Assembly: GCF_900143085.1 (NCBI RefSeq)
Contig: NZ_FRCZ01000007.1
Span: 124,001-188,000, forward strand
Direction of reading: 5' to 3'
Length of the DNA stretch: 64,000 nt
From: Gracilibacillus kekensis
GTDB lineage: Bacteria; Bacillota; Bacilli; Bacillales; Amphibacillaceae
Both the position numbers and the translations under genes were made by a program. The notes under the pieces were generated by a model. It was not told where the DNA came from. It searched no databases and was given only the letters and a program-made list of their open reading frames with translations. Shown here piece by piece: positions 53,889 to 63,980 of this stretch. Numbering within the stretch: the stretch's first letter is position 1; every line of letters starts with the position of its first letter.

Positions 53889-53923
53889 CTATTTAAAAAA
53901 AGTTGGGAAAAAGAAACATAAGA

Positions 53924-53973
53924 ATATCCAAACGATTATTCGAATACAATTCGAGATCGTTTGGATTTTTTAT
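53924..53973. terminator. bidirectional terminator, ATCCAAACGAT type
   Basis: ATCCAAACGATTATTCGAAT pairs with ATTCGAGATCGTTTGGAT, with T or A runs at both ends. It lies between the convergent DUF4064 and DUF4349 genes. Confidence 0.85.
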
Positions 53974-53986
53974 CTATCAATTTAAA

Positions 53987-54910
53987 TTAAGAATCCTTTT
54001 TTGGAATATTCCTTTTAACGGAAAAATATATGATAATTCCAATAACTGATAGCAGAATTAAAACAGGGGCATTACCTACTAAAAATACGAATATAGCAGA
54101 AGCAATAGATAGTAATGTTTGTATACTTTTTAAAAACTGTTCTTGTGTTTTTTCCCAAGTTGTTAACGATTCGTCTTGGACAGAAGGCATATCAACTTTT
54201 CTTTCGACTAATTCCATGTGAATAGTCGCAAAATCTGATTGGTTTTCTAAATATTTTATTTTCCCTGTTAGTTGTTCAATATCTTCTTGTACATCTGCTA
54301 AGTCATTTGAGATTTTTAATAAATCCTCGGTTTTTTCCGCGTCTTCCATAAAAGATAGCAAACGCTCTTCCACTACCTTCTTCGATTTTAATCGCGACGA
54401 TAAATCAACAAATTGCTCTGTGACATCTTCGCCACTGACAGATTTATCGAGTATTTTCAGATTACCATCTTCAACCATAGCTATAAAGTCCTGAAATCGT
54501 TCAGCTGGTATTCGGATAGTTAATGAACCCAAACGTTGCTTCTCTTCCTCATGATTGGAATAATTGGATGTTACGATATATCCTTGATAAGAATCTGTTT
54601 GATTTTCAAGAAAGGTGATCATGTCATCAAAGCTTTCTGATTCTAGTTGGAAATTGGCATTATAAATGATTTTTCTGTCCTCTACGCTTTCAACATCTTC
54701 AACATTATCTGTTTCAGAAGATTCCTCTTCTATGCTTTCTACTTCTTCCATTTTGCTATCATTCATTTCTGCTTGATTGTTGCTGAGTCCTGGTTGACCA
54801 CCACTATCTTCCATAACAAGTTCAGCATCAGATGACTCATCACTACCACCGTCACTGGAGCAAGCAGTTAATAATAATACAACTAATAATAAATAAGAAA
54901 ATTTTTTCAA
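53987..54910 (-). CDS. DUF4349 domain lipoprotein
   Basis: A 307-residue lipoprotein with a signal ending in LLTAC (Cys near residue 17), an acidic Ser/Glu linker to about residue 75, and the DUF4349 domain: DRKIIYNANFQLESESFDD, then GYIVTSNYSN, LTIRIPAERFQDFI and KSVSGEDVTEQFVDLSSRLKS. A coiled coil follows, and near the end a membrane helix (ALVLI-like, residues 275-297) and a basic tail. The protein is thus held by both a lipid and a helix. Its function is unknown; related proteins are membrane-anchored in many Bacilli. Confidence 0.87.
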   Translation of the reverse strand: MKKFSYLLLVVLLLTACSSDGGSDESSDAELVMEDSGGQPGLSNNQAEMNDSKMEEVESIEEESSETDNVEDVESVEDRKIIYNANFQLESESFDDMITFLENQTDSYQGYIVTSNYSNHEEEKQRLGSLTIRIPAERFQDFIAMVEDGNLKILDKSVSGEDVTEQFVDLSSRLKSKKVVEERLLSFMEDAEKTEDLLKISNDLADVQEDIEQLTGKIKYLENQSDFATIHMELVERKVDMPSVQDESLTTWEKTQEQFLKSIQTLLSIASAIFVFLVGNAPVLILLSVIGIIIYFSVKRNIPKKDS

Positions 54911-55253
54911 AAGAACGACCCCCTCTTTTTAAAGGATTAGACGTCTGTTAAAACAGGAGGTTACAATAAAGAGTGATATTCATATTTATTCACAATTATG
55001 TATATTTAATTGGTGAATAATTGTAAAGATAAAACAAGTTTTATTTTGAAAGCTTGTAATAAATCAAATGTATACCATGAACAATTCAACAGGAATGTGA
55101 GCATAATAGACTTTACACTTTGTTTTTTAGAAAAAAATAAAAAAATTCACGATAAAGGTTGAATTAATATACTAAATAGTGCATAATAATACATAATTAA
55201 TCAAAACAAATAAATTCACATTTTATAAAATAGACTTAAGGAGAGATTTTGAT
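54911..55253. promoter_or_regulatory. argGH promoter region with ARG-box-like sites
   Basis: A candidate promoter is TTGAAT (55159-55164), 17-base spacer, CATAAT (55182-55187). TGCATAATAATACA (55180-55193) covers the -10 and fits the ArgR consensus TGMATWWWWATKCA with one mismatch. A second site, TTCATATTTATTCA (54979-54992), fits it on the other strand with one mismatch. ArgR/AhrC repression of arginine genes is established in Bacilli. Confidence 0.6.
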
Positions 55254-56513
55254 ATGGCAAAAGAAAAAATAGTACTAGCATATTCTGGGGGTCTTGATAC
55301 TTCCGTTGCGATTAAATGGTTACAAGACAAATACGATTATGATGTAATAGCAGTTGGTTTAGATGTAGGTGAAGGTAAAGATTTAGAATTTGTAAAAAAC
55401 AAAGCAATTGATGTAGGAGCAATCAAATCTTATTCAGTTGATGCCAAACAACTTTTTGCTGAAGATTTCGTATTACCTGCCCTGCAAGCAAATGTCATGT
55501 ATGAAGATAAATATCCCTTGGTATCTGCTTTGTCTCGTCCGTTAATTGCAAAAGTATTAGTAGATATTGCAGAAAAAGAAGGCGCAGTAGCAGTTGCGCA
55601 TGGTTGTACAGGAAAAGGTAACGACCAAGTCCGTTTTGATGTTGCCTTTACGTCATTAAATCCAGAATTGAAGATTGAAGCACCTGTTCGTGAATGGGGT
55701 ATGACTAGAGACGAAGAAATCGAATATGCACAAGCAAATGGTATTCCAATTCCAATCGATTTAGATAGCCCATATAGTGTCGATCAAAACCTTTGGGGGC
55801 GTGCCAATGAATGTGGTGTATTAGAAGACCCATGGGCAGAAGCTCCAGCAGATGCGTTTGAATTAACGGTCGACCCAATCGATGCACCAGAGGAACCGGA
55901 AATGATTGAAATTGAATTTAAACAAGGGAAACCTGTTGCATTAAATGGTAAAGAGTATCCTTTACATGAATTAATTTTAGAATTAAATCAAATTGCAGGT
56001 AAACATGGTGTCGGTAGAATTGATCACGTTGAAAACCGTCTTGTAGGGATTAAATCACGTGAAATTTATGAAGCGCCTGCTGCGATTACGCTTATTCAAG
56101 CACATAGAGAAATTGAAACCATCACACTTCCAAGAGAAGTTTCAAAATTCAAGCCAGTTGTGGAGCAGCAATTAGAGCAAGCAATCTATGATGGTTTATG
56201 GTTCACGCAATTAACAGATGCATTAAAAGCATTTATCACAGAAACACAAAAATATGTAAATGGTGTAGCGAGAGTCAAGCTATATAAAGGGCAAGCGTTC
56301 GTGGTTGGACGTAAATCAGAGAATTCATTATATGACCTTAACCTTGCAACATACAGTAAAGGTGACGAATTCGATCATGAAGCAGCACTTGGCTTTATTA
56401 AGCTTTGGGGCTTACCAACAAAAGTGCATTCAACAGTGAATAATGTTCACGCGGATAAAGCAAAAATTATGGAAAAAACAAAAATTGATATGAAGGAATC
56501 AGTGAAACAATGA
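55254..56513 (+). CDS. argG: argininosuccinate synthase
   Basis: A 419-residue enzyme that joins citrulline and aspartate using ATP. The ATP-pyrophosphatase motif is [16 protein letters not shown] at the N-terminus, followed by [17 protein letters not shown] and [23 protein letters not shown]. It is slightly longer than most (about 400) with the usual C-terminus. AAGGAGAG precedes ATG 55254. It overlaps argH by 4 bases, so argGH is one unit. Confidence 0.97.
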   Translation: MAKEKIVLAYSGGLDTSVAIKWLQDKYDYDVIAVGLDVGEGKDLEFVKNKAIDVGAIKSYSVDAKQLFAEDFVLPALQANVMYEDKYPLVSALSRPLIAKVLVDIAEKEGAVAVAHGCTGKGNDQVRFDVAFTSLNPELKIEAPVREWGMTRDEEIEYAQANGIPIPIDLDSPYSVDQNLWGRANECGVLEDPWAEAPADAFELTVDPIDAPEEPEMIEIEFKQGKPVALNGKEYPLHELILELNQIAGKHGVGRIDHVENRLVGIKSREIYEAPAAITLIQAHREIETITLPREVSKFKPVVEQQLEQAIYDGLWFTQLTDALKAFITETQKYVNGVARVKLYKGQAFVVGRKSENSLYDLNLATYSKGDEFDHEAALGFIKLWGLPTKVHSTVNNVHADKAKIMEKTKIDMKESVKQ

Positions 56514-57931
56514 AACTATGGGGCGGACGATTTACAAAACCAACAAATGAATTAGTGGATGAATATACAGCATCGATCAGCTTTGATCAAAAATTAGCAC
56601 AATATGATATTCAAGGAAGCTTAGCGCATGTCGAGATGCTCGCAAAATGTGAAATTATCCCTCATGAAGATGCGGAATCGATTAAAAAAGGCTTGAAAAC
56701 TGTTGCAGCTAAAATTAAAGCAGGAGAAGCAGAATTAACAGAAGCTAATGAAGACATTCATATGAACGTCGAAAAACTTCTAATAGATGAGGTCGGTGCT
56801 GTTGGTGGTAAATTACACACTGGGAGAAGTAGAAATGATCAAGTAGCGCTAGATATGCGCCTATATTTACGAGATTCCCTTGTCACGTTGATCGAGTTAT
56901 TGACAAAATTACAAGAGGCGCTTTTAGAGCAAGCACAGGCAAACCTAGACACCATTTTGCCTGGCTATACTCACCTTCAACGTGCTCAACCAGTGTTGTT
57001 CGCCCATCATATGATGGCATATGTATCGATGTTTGAACGCGATGTTGAAAGACTTCGTGATAGCTTTAAGCGGGTGAACCGTTCACCACTGGGCGCCGGT
57101 GCATTGGCGGGTACTACTTTTCCAATTGATCGTCACTATGTGGCAGACAAACTTAACTTTGATGGTGTTGTGGAAAATAGTTTAGATGCGGTAAGTGATC
57201 GTGACTTTGTTGTCGAGTTTTTATCCAATGCATCACTATCTATTATGCACTTGTCACGATTAAGTGAAGAGTTGGTGCAATGGTCAAGTGCTGAGTTCAA
57301 TTTTGTTGAATTGGATGATGCTTTTTGTACAGGTAGCAGTATGATGCCGCAAAAGAAAAACCCAGATGTGGCAGAATTAGTAAGAGGAAAATCAGGCCGC
57401 GTGTATGGTCACCTTATGGGAATGCTTACGACACTCAAAGGCTTACCAATTGCATATAATAAAGATATGCAAGAAGATAAAGAAGGTATGTTTGATACTG
57501 TTGAGACTTTGAAAGGAGCACTTGCTCTTTTTGCACCAATGATTGCTACGATGGATGTAAAAAAAGATAATATGTATGAAGCAGTTGCGAAGGACTTTTC
57601 AAATGCAACCGATCTAGCAGATTATTTAGTGAATAAAGACTTACCGTTCCGTGAGGCACATGCGGTTGTTGGTCAGGTTGTATTACACTGTATCCAGGAG
57701 AATATATATTTATTAGATTTAAGCATAGAAGATTTTCAAAGCTTCTCCGAGTTAATTGATGAAGACATTTATGATGTATTAGCACCAAAGTCTGTCGTGA
57801 ATGCTCGTGATGTTGTCGGAGGCACAGCGAAGAACCGTGTCGAAGATCAAATCACACAAGCGACTAGCAGATTAGCGGATAGCAAAGAATGGATCGAAGT
57901 TCATGCAGAAAAAGTAAATGTCTTAAAATAA
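56510..57931 (+). CDS. argH: argininosuccinate lyase
   Basis: A 473-residue fumarase/aspartase-superfamily enzyme that splits argininosuccinate into arginine and fumarate. The opening [21 protein letters not shown], the tetramer-site [20 protein letters not shown] and the signature [20 protein letters not shown] are all intact. Length is normal. It starts within the end of argG. A terminator and hairpin elements F and G follow. Confidence 0.97.
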   Translation: MKLWGGRFTKPTNELVDEYTASISFDQKLAQYDIQGSLAHVEMLAKCEIIPHEDAESIKKGLKTVAAKIKAGEAELTEANEDIHMNVEKLLIDEVGAVGGKLHTGRSRNDQVALDMRLYLRDSLVTLIELLTKLQEALLEQAQANLDTILPGYTHLQRAQPVLFAHHMMAYVSMFERDVERLRDSFKRVNRSPLGAGALAGTTFPIDRHYVADKLNFDGVVENSLDAVSDRDFVVEFLSNASLSIMHLSRLSEELVQWSSAEFNFVELDDAFCTGSSMMPQKKNPDVAELVRGKSGRVYGHLMGMLTTLKGLPIAYNKDMQEDKEGMFDTVETLKGALALFAPMIATMDVKKDNMYEAVAKDFSNATDLADYLVNKDLPFREAHAVVGQVVLHCIQENIYLLDLSIEDFQSFSELIDEDIYDVLAPKSVVNARDVVGGTAKNRVEDQITQATSRLADSKEWIEVHAEKVNVLK

Positions 57932-57936
57932 AGAGT

Positions 57937-57975
57937 AAAACGCAACTGATGGTGATCAGTTGCGTTTTTAATTTT
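57937..57975 (+). terminator. rho-independent terminator
   Basis: AAAACGCAACTGAT pairs with ATCAGTTGCGTTTT around GGTG, then T and ATTTT. Confidence 0.9.
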
Positions 57976-58052
57976 AAGCAAGGAAAATATATAATCCGTA
58001 GTATCAACGCATTTTCAATGTAGCCATTTTGAAATATAGTGTATAAGAATCC

Positions 58053-58244
58053 ATCGCTTCGGCTGTCCACTTCCCTTTTACCACGGGCACAAGTGCAACA
58101 TTTACTCAAGCAAGCTTTCGTAGTGTTTTCTATGCCGTGGCGTTTTCCCTTCAGCTAACTTTTTCGAGCACAAACCGCTCAAAAAAGTGGATCTTCAGGG
58201 AAAACGGATGCCACAGGAGTGGAAGCGGACGGCCTACGCTATAA
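58053..58244. repeat. large hairpin element F (reverse orientation)
   Basis: Nearly the same as element B (26546-26735), including the extra block TTTTACCACGGGCACAAG. Core TTCAGCTAACTTTTT ... AAAAGTGGATCTTCAG. It is convergent with element G. Confidence 0.87.
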
Positions 58245-58347
58245 AGCGATTCTACAACGTTTGTGACAGCTAGCTTGTAGAGTTTTATTAACAACTATGA
58301 AATAAAAGTCGTCATATCACTGCTTACACCTATTGTAGCGCATTATT

Positions 58348-58480
58348 TAGCGCAGGCGGCCACTTCAACTCCTAAGGGATCAGCGTGATCTGAAGATCCA
58401 CTTTTGTAAAGTGAACTTCTTTACAAAAGTTAGCTGAAGACACGCCCCTTGGAAAGCGAAGTGGGCAAGCCGGAGCGGTT
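58348..58480. repeat. large hairpin element G (forward orientation)
   Basis: Nearly the same as element C (26842-26975). Core CTGAAGATCCACTTTTGTAA ... ACAAAAGTTAGCTGAAG. The stretch 57975-58540, which holds elements F and G, is a diverged copy of about 26507-27035. Confidence 0.87.
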
Positions 58481-58593
58481 GTTATACCTATTTTTCATTT
58501 CAAAATTACCACTAAAAGGACCGGTTAGGCTTTCTCGGTTTCTCATATGGTCAGGATTTGATTTTTAAAATTCAAATTTTTTCGCAAAATTAA

Positions 58594-58621
58594 TGCATAA
58601 ATATAAGTTTTGTAGTATAAT
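58594..58621 (+). promoter_or_regulatory. carA promoter region with partial ARG box
   Basis: TGCATAAATATAAG at 58594-58607 fits one half of the ArgR consensus, and TATAAT lies at 58616-58621. No good -35 is visible at the right distance. Confidence 0.4.
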
Positions 58622-58689
58622 TATAAACAATTAATGAAAAATCAAACGAAATCAATATAAATATTGTTAGATACTGGAGGAGAGGCACA

Positions 58690-59775
58690 ATGCAAGGATT
58701 TCTTGTTTTAAACACCGGCGATGTATTAGAAGGACAATGGTTAGGTACACCAAAAGAGACAGAAGGAGAACTCGTTTTTAATACCGCAATGACTGGTTAT
58801 CAAGAGGTAATGACAGATCCTTCCTATGCAGGTCAGATCGTAACCATGACATACCCGTTGATTGGAAATTACGGATGGAACGGAATCGATTATGAAAGCA
58901 TTAAGCCATCATTAAAAGGCTTTATAGTAGCTACACCAAGTCATAATCCAGAACATTATGAATCAACCAATACATTAGTGGAAATGTTAGATGAGCATGA
59001 GATTCCTGCTCTTTCACATATTGATACAAGAGCCTTAACCCGTATTATTCGTGAGCATGGAGAAGTCTACGGGAAAATCACAACAGAGCCTAGTGAAAAA
59101 CCGGCGAATACTTCAGTAAACTCGGATATTGTTTCAACGGTTTCGGTAACTCAAAAAGAAATGTATAAGACGAAAAACCCGGCAAATTATCCTACCCCAC
59201 ATGTAGTTGTGATGGATTTTGGTTATAAACATTCTATTGCACATTCACTATTAGAATTGGGTTGTGATGTGACAGTGGTTCCATATAATACAACTTTTAT
59301 TGAAATACAGTCTATCGATCCAGACGGTGTATTATTATCAAATGGACCTGGAGATCCAAAAGCATTATCCCATCTGTCCAGTAATATTAAGAAAATATCG
59401 GAAAACTTTCCAACAATGGGTATCTGTTTAGGTCATCAGCTTGTTGCACTAGCACATGGTGCCACAACGAAACGTTTACCTTATGGTCACAGAGGAAGCA
59501 ATCATCCTGTCAAAGACTTACAGACAGGAAAAGTAATGATTACCTCGCAAAATCATGGCTATGTAGTTGATTATGATTCCGTGAATATGGAAAACTGGTA
59601 TGTTTCACACGTCAACGTTAATGACAAATCCGTGGAGGGTTTAAAGCATAAAAATCTAGCCTTGATGACGGTGCAGTTTCACCCTGAGGCACATCCAGGT
59701 CCGATTGATACCCACCATTTATTCGTAGATTTTATACAGCAGTTTATTACTAAGGGAGAGAAACAGCATGCCTAA
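58690..59775 (+). CDS. carA: carbamoyl-phosphate synthase, small subunit
   Basis: A 361-residue glutamine amidotransferase subunit. The N-terminal domain has GELVFNTAMTGYQEVMTDPSYAGQIVTMTYPLIGNYG (in part). The class I glutaminase domain holds LLSNGPGDPKAL, the nucleophile in MGICLGHQLVALAHGA and the histidine in VQFHPEAHPGP. It releases ammonia from glutamine and passes it to CarB. The position beside carB and argF makes it the arginine-type enzyme. GGAGGAGAGG precedes ATG 58690. It overlaps carB by 8 bases. Confidence 0.96.
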   Translation: MQGFLVLNTGDVLEGQWLGTPKETEGELVFNTAMTGYQEVMTDPSYAGQIVTMTYPLIGNYGWNGIDYESIKPSLKGFIVATPSHNPEHYESTNTLVEMLDEHEIPALSHIDTRALTRIIREHGEVYGKITTEPSEKPANTSVNSDIVSTVSVTQKEMYKTKNPANYPTPHVVVMDFGYKHSIAHSLLELGCDVTVVPYNTTFIEIQSIDPDGVLLSNGPGDPKALSHLSSNIKKISENFPTMGICLGHQLVALAHGATTKRLPYGHRGSNHPVKDLQTGKVMITSQNHGYVVDYDSVNMENWYVSHVNVNDKSVEGLKHKNLALMTVQFHPEAHPGPIDTHHLFVDFIQQFITKGEKQHA

Positions 59776-62700
59776 GAAAGACGACATAAAGAAAGTATTA
59801 GTAATTGGCTCCGGCCCAATCGTTATTGGGCAGGCAGCAGAGTTTGATTACGCTGGAACACAAGCATGTCTTGCCTTAAAAGAGGACGGCGTAGAAGTTA
59901 TTTTAGTAAATAATAATCCAGCAACAATTATGACAGATGAAAATATAGCAGATAAAGTGTATCTAGAACCACTTACTTGTGAGTCGATTACAAAGATCAT
60001 CGAAAAAGAACGACCGGATGGGGTCTTACCGACACTTGGAGGTCAAACCGGTTTGAATATGGCTGTTTTATTAGATGAAGCAGGCGTATTGGAGAAATAT
60101 CATGTTACATTACTTGGAACTCCGCTTGAAACCATTCAAAAAGGGGAAGACCGTGAAATTTTTAAATCAATGATGAAGGATATTGAGGAGCCTGTTGCCG
60201 AAAGTTTGTCTACTTCTTCCATCGATGAAGCGGTCGACTTTGCTAGTAAAATCGGTTATCCGATGATCGTTAGACCTGCCTATACACTAGGTGGAGCTGG
60301 TGGAGGTATTGCAGATAATGAAGCAGAACTCCGTAAAATTGTAAAAAATGGCCTCCATTATAGTCCAATCAGCCAAGTTTTAATTGAACAAAGTGTAAAA
60401 GGCTGGAAGGAACTCGAATATGAAGTAATGCGTGATTCCAATGATACCTGTATTATCGTTTGTAATATGGAGAACTTTGATCCAGTTGGTGTGCATACAG
60501 GAGATAGTATTGTTGTTGCACCATCACAAACGTTAACAGATCGTCAGTATCAAATGTTACGTACCTCCTCTGTCAGAGTGATACGTGAATTAGGTGTAAT
60601 TGGTGGATGTAACATTCAATTTGCGCTTAATCCTGAAAACGATGATTATATTATTATCGAGGTAAACCCACGGGTAAGTCGTTCCAGTGCCTTAGCTTCA
60701 AAAGCTACAGGCTATCCAATTGCTCGAATTGCTGCGAAAGTCGCATTAGGCTATCACCTTGATGAAGTAATTAATCCAATCACTGGTGATACATATGCCA
60801 GTTTTGAGCCTGCCATTGATTATATCGCAGCTAAAATTCCACGCTGGCCTTTTGATAAATTTACCCAAGCTGATCGCTTATTAGGTACACAGATGAAGGC
60901 AACAGGTGAAGTGATGTCTCTAGCTCGTAATTTCCCTACGGCAATCAATAAAGCGATACGCTCATTGGAAATTGGTCTTGATTCGTTACACCTGCCAGGA
61001 GTGGAAAAATTAGCAGAACAAGAACTCCATAAAGCTCTGGACCAGGCAACAGATGAACGGTTATTCGTCGTTGCAGAAGCTTTACGAAGAGGAATGACAG
61101 TAGATCAGATTCATGATATTACACAAATCAATAACTACTTTTTATATGAATTAGAAGCAATGATTAACAAAGAAAAAGAAATCCAGGCAAAAGAATGGAA
61201 AGACATTGGTGCCCAAGATTTAAAGGATGCTAAATCGTTTGGAATTTCCGATATTACTCTATCCAAATTATTATCTGTTGACCTAGCGGATATCCAGAAA
61301 AAAATAAAATCAGAACAATTGGCACCATCTTATAAAATGGTCGATACATGTGCGGCAGAATTTTCTGCGGAAACACCTTATTTCTATAGTTCCTGGAATG
61401 AATGGGATGAGGTAGAGGCCTTAGAAGGCAACAAGCGAATGGTTGTTTTAGGATCAGGTCCAATCCGAATCGGACAAGGGGTTGAATTTGATTATTGTTC
61501 CGTTCATGCTGCGAAATCCTTACAAGGCCAAGGAATTGATGCAGTAGTCATTAATAATAACCCGGAAACAGTGAGTACGGATTTCAATACAGCAGATCAC
61601 TTATATTTTGAGCCGTTAACTGTTGAAGATGTGTTGCATGTCATCGAAAAAGAGAAAGCACAAGAAGTACTTGTTCAATTTGGCGGACAGACGGCTATTA
61701 ATCTAGCAGATGGGTTAGAAAGAGCTGGCATCAAAATAGCCGGCACTGATCTTAAAGCGATTGAGGCTGTTGAAGATCGGGATCTATTTTATCAACTATT
61801 ACAACGATTAAATGTACCACATATTCCTGGTGATACAGTGATGGCGGTGGAAGATGCAAAAACAGTGGCTAAGAAGATCGGTTATCCAATCCTTATGCGT
61901 CCTTCTTATGTAATTGGTGGGCAAGGAATGGTGATTTTACACAATGAAAATCAACTTACTGAGTATCTTGCCAATTTAGAAGCAAATGCTCAAGGAAATA
62001 GAATCTTCCCATTACTTATCGACCGTTATATTGAAGGATATGAAGTAGAGATTGATGCCATTTGTGATGGCTCCGATATATTAATTCCAGGGATCTTTGA
62101 ACATGTTGAAAAAGCTGGTGTGCATTCAGGGGATAGTGTTGCTATTTTTCCAGCACCAAATTTAACGAAAGAAATCAAGCAGACAATCGAATTATATGCT
62201 CAAAAAATCTCTAAAGCATTGAATGTTAAAGGGATTATGAATATCCAATTTGTACTAAGTGAAGATCGCAAAACGATTTATGTATTAGAAGTCAATCCAC
62301 GTGCATCTCGTACAGTACCAATTGCTAGCAAGGTAACTGGTGTACCAATGGTAGATCTTGCAACTCGTGTGCAAATGGGAGAAACGCTTGGTAATCAAGA
62401 TTGGAAACTTGGCTTACATGAAGATGTTCCCTATTATGCAGTGAAAATGCCTGTCTTTTCTACTAATAAATTGCCTGGTGTAGACCCAATATTAGGGCCA
62501 GAAATGAAATCAACAGGAGAGGCAATTGGGTTAGGCTCAACGGTAGATCAAGCGATGGCAAAAGCATTCGGCTGGAAAGAGGACAGTTTGAAACGATTAA
62601 AAAGCCAAGATAAAATTTTCTTATCCTTAACCAAACTAGATTCTTCACTAATACACCAATTAAAAGCATTGGATGTATCAGTAGTAGCAGATGAGGAAAC

Positions 62701-63004
62701 GACAAAATTATTAGCTGAACATGAAATAACGGTTGCCGAAACAGTCGATTTAGCAACGGCAGAGAAAAACTGTCTCGATGAAAAATATGCATTCATTGTT
62801 GATACACATCGTACCGGTGAAAAAGATCACCACGTGACATTGAGAGAAGCAGCATTACGTTCAGATACGATTCACTTTACAGCAAACGATACGTTAACAT
62901 CTTATTTGACAGCAACAAAAGTTTTATTAGAGTCTCCTTTATCGATTCAGAGTTATCGTAAAGGACAAACCGATTTGAATAAAAAGGAGCATACCATGCC
63001 ATGA
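59768..63004 (+). CDS. carB: carbamoyl-phosphate synthase, large subunit
   Basis: A 1078-residue enzyme, the standard full length, made of two ATP-grasp halves. The first opens with KVLVIGSGPIVIGQAAEFDYAGTQA, the second with MVVLGSGPIRIGQGVEFDYC near residue 560. Each half has the LMRPSYVIGGQGM or MIVRPAYTLGGAGGG type ATP loop and an EVNPR metal motif. The C-terminal 130 residues form the allosteric domain. It makes carbamoyl phosphate from bicarbonate, ammonia and two ATP, used here by ArgF. It overlaps argF by 4 bases. Confidence 0.97.
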   Translation: MPKKDDIKKVLVIGSGPIVIGQAAEFDYAGTQACLALKEDGVEVILVNNNPATIMTDENIADKVYLEPLTCESITKIIEKERPDGVLPTLGGQTGLNMAVLLDEAGVLEKYHVTLLGTPLETIQKGEDREIFKSMMKDIEEPVAESLSTSSIDEAVDFASKIGYPMIVRPAYTLGGAGGGIADNEAELRKIVKNGLHYSPISQVLIEQSVKGWKELEYEVMRDSNDTCIIVCNMENFDPVGVHTGDSIVVAPSQTLTDRQYQMLRTSSVRVIRELGVIGGCNIQFALNPENDDYIIIEVNPRVSRSSALASKATGYPIARIAAKVALGYHLDEVINPITGDTYASFEPAIDYIAAKIPRWPFDKFTQADRLLGTQMKATGEVMSLARNFPTAINKAIRSLEIGLDSLHLPGVEKLAEQELHKALDQATDERLFVVAEALRRGMTVDQIHDITQINNYFLYELEAMINKEKEIQAKEWKDIGAQDLKDAKSFGISDITLSKLLSVDLADIQKKIKSEQLAPSYKMVDTCAAEFSAETPYFYSSWNEWDEVEALEGNKRMVVLGSGPIRIGQGVEFDYCSVHAAKSLQGQGIDAVVINNNPETVSTDFNTADHLYFEPLTVEDVLHVIEKEKAQEVLVQFGGQTAINLADGLERAGIKIAGTDLKAIEAVEDRDLFYQLLQRLNVPHIPGDTVMAVEDAKTVAKKIGYPILMRPSYVIGGQGMVILHNENQLTEYLANLEANAQGNRIFPLLIDRYIEGYEVEIDAICDGSDILIPGIFEHVEKAGVHSGDSVAIFPAPNLTKEIKQTIELYAQKISKALNVKGIMNIQFVLSEDRKTIYVLEVNPRASRTVPIASKVTGVPMVDLATRVQMGETLGNQDWKLGLHEDVPYYAVKMPVFSTNKLPGVDPILGPEMKSTGEAIGLGSTVDQAMAKAFGWKEDSLKRLKSQDKIFLSLTKLDSSLIHQLKALDVSVVADEETTKLLAEHEITVAETVDLATAEKNCLDEKYAFIVDTHRTGEKDHHVTLREAALRSDTIHFTANDTLTSYLTATKVLLESPLSIQSYRKGQTDLNKKEHTMP

Positions 63005-63936
63005 GTTTTAAAGAACAGTTAAAAGGAAGAGATCTATTAACACTTGCAGATTACTCAAAGGCTGAAATAGCATATCTTCTGGGACTTGCAACGAAAATCA
63101 AAAAGAAGCGTAAAAACGGTGAAGTGTATCAACCACTTAAAGGTAAAACATTAGGAATGATCTTTGAAAAATCGTCGACTCGTACCCGTGTTTCATTTGA
63201 AGCGGGTATCTATCAATTAGGTGGAACTGGATTGTTCTTAAGTTCAAACGATATTCAAATTGGACGCGGTGAGCCGATTTCGGATACCGCAAAGGTGTTG
63301 TCAGGATATTTAGATGGTATTATGATTCGTACCTTTTCTCAAAAAGATGTAGAAGATCTGGCCGAAAATGCAACAATCCCAGTCATCAATGGTTTAACAG
63401 ATGATTATCACCCATGTCAGGTTTTAGCAGATCTCCAGACGATTAAAGAGAAAAAAGGTGAACTAGAAGGTTTAAAGCTTGCTTACATCGGTGACGGGAA
63501 CAATATGGCACATTCCTTGATGATCGGCTGTGCAAAAATGGGAATCGATGTTGCAATAGCTGCTCCAGACGGGTACCAACCGAAAGGTGAAATTACAGAG
63601 CATGCCAAAAGTTTTGCAGATGGAAGCGAAGTTTTGATCACAGATGATCCGATCGAAGCAGTAAAAAATGCCGATGTGATTTACTCTGATGTATGGGCAA
63701 GTATGGGGCAAGAGCAAGAACAAAAGTTGCGTGAAAAAGCTTTTGCAATGTATCAAGTGAACACAGAATTATTCTCACATGCTCATGATGACGCGATTTT
63801 TATGCATTGTTTGCCGGCACACAGAGGGGAAGAGGTTACAACTGAGATTATAGATGGTCCTCAATCTGTCGTTTTTGAAGAAGCGGAAAACAGATTACAC
63901 GCACAAAAAGCGCTAATGGTAGCCCTTATGGGTTAA
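63001..63936 (+). CDS. argF: ornithine carbamoyltransferase
   Basis: A 311-residue enzyme that makes citrulline from ornithine and carbamoyl phosphate. The phosphate site is EKSSTRTRVSFEAG, the ornithine-binding loop HPCQVLADLQTI, and the C-terminal FMHCLPAHRGEEVT contains the active-site cysteine. ATG 63001 lies in ATGCCATGAG, overlapping the carB stop, with AAAAAGGAGC upstream. With carAB before it and argGH 5 kb upstream, the window covers the whole route from ornithine to arginine. Confidence 0.97.
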   Translation: MSFKEQLKGRDLLTLADYSKAEIAYLLGLATKIKKKRKNGEVYQPLKGKTLGMIFEKSSTRTRVSFEAGIYQLGGTGLFLSSNDIQIGRGEPISDTAKVLSGYLDGIMIRTFSQKDVEDLAENATIPVINGLTDDYHPCQVLADLQTIKEKKGELEGLKLAYIGDGNNMAHSLMIGCAKMGIDVAIAAPDGYQPKGEITEHAKSFADGSEVLITDDPIEAVKNADVIYSDVWASMGQEQEQKLREKAFAMYQVNTELFSHAHDDAIFMHCLPAHRGEEVTTEIIDGPQSVVFEEAENRLHAQKALMVALMG

Positions 63937-63944
63937 CTGGTAAC

Positions 63945-63980
63945 GTTAGATCTCTTGGTAAAAGAGATCTAACTTTTTTT
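63945..63980 (+). terminator. rho-independent terminator
   Basis: GTTAGATCTCTT pairs with AAGAGATCTAAC around GGTAA, then seven T. It ends carAB-argF. Confidence 0.92.
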
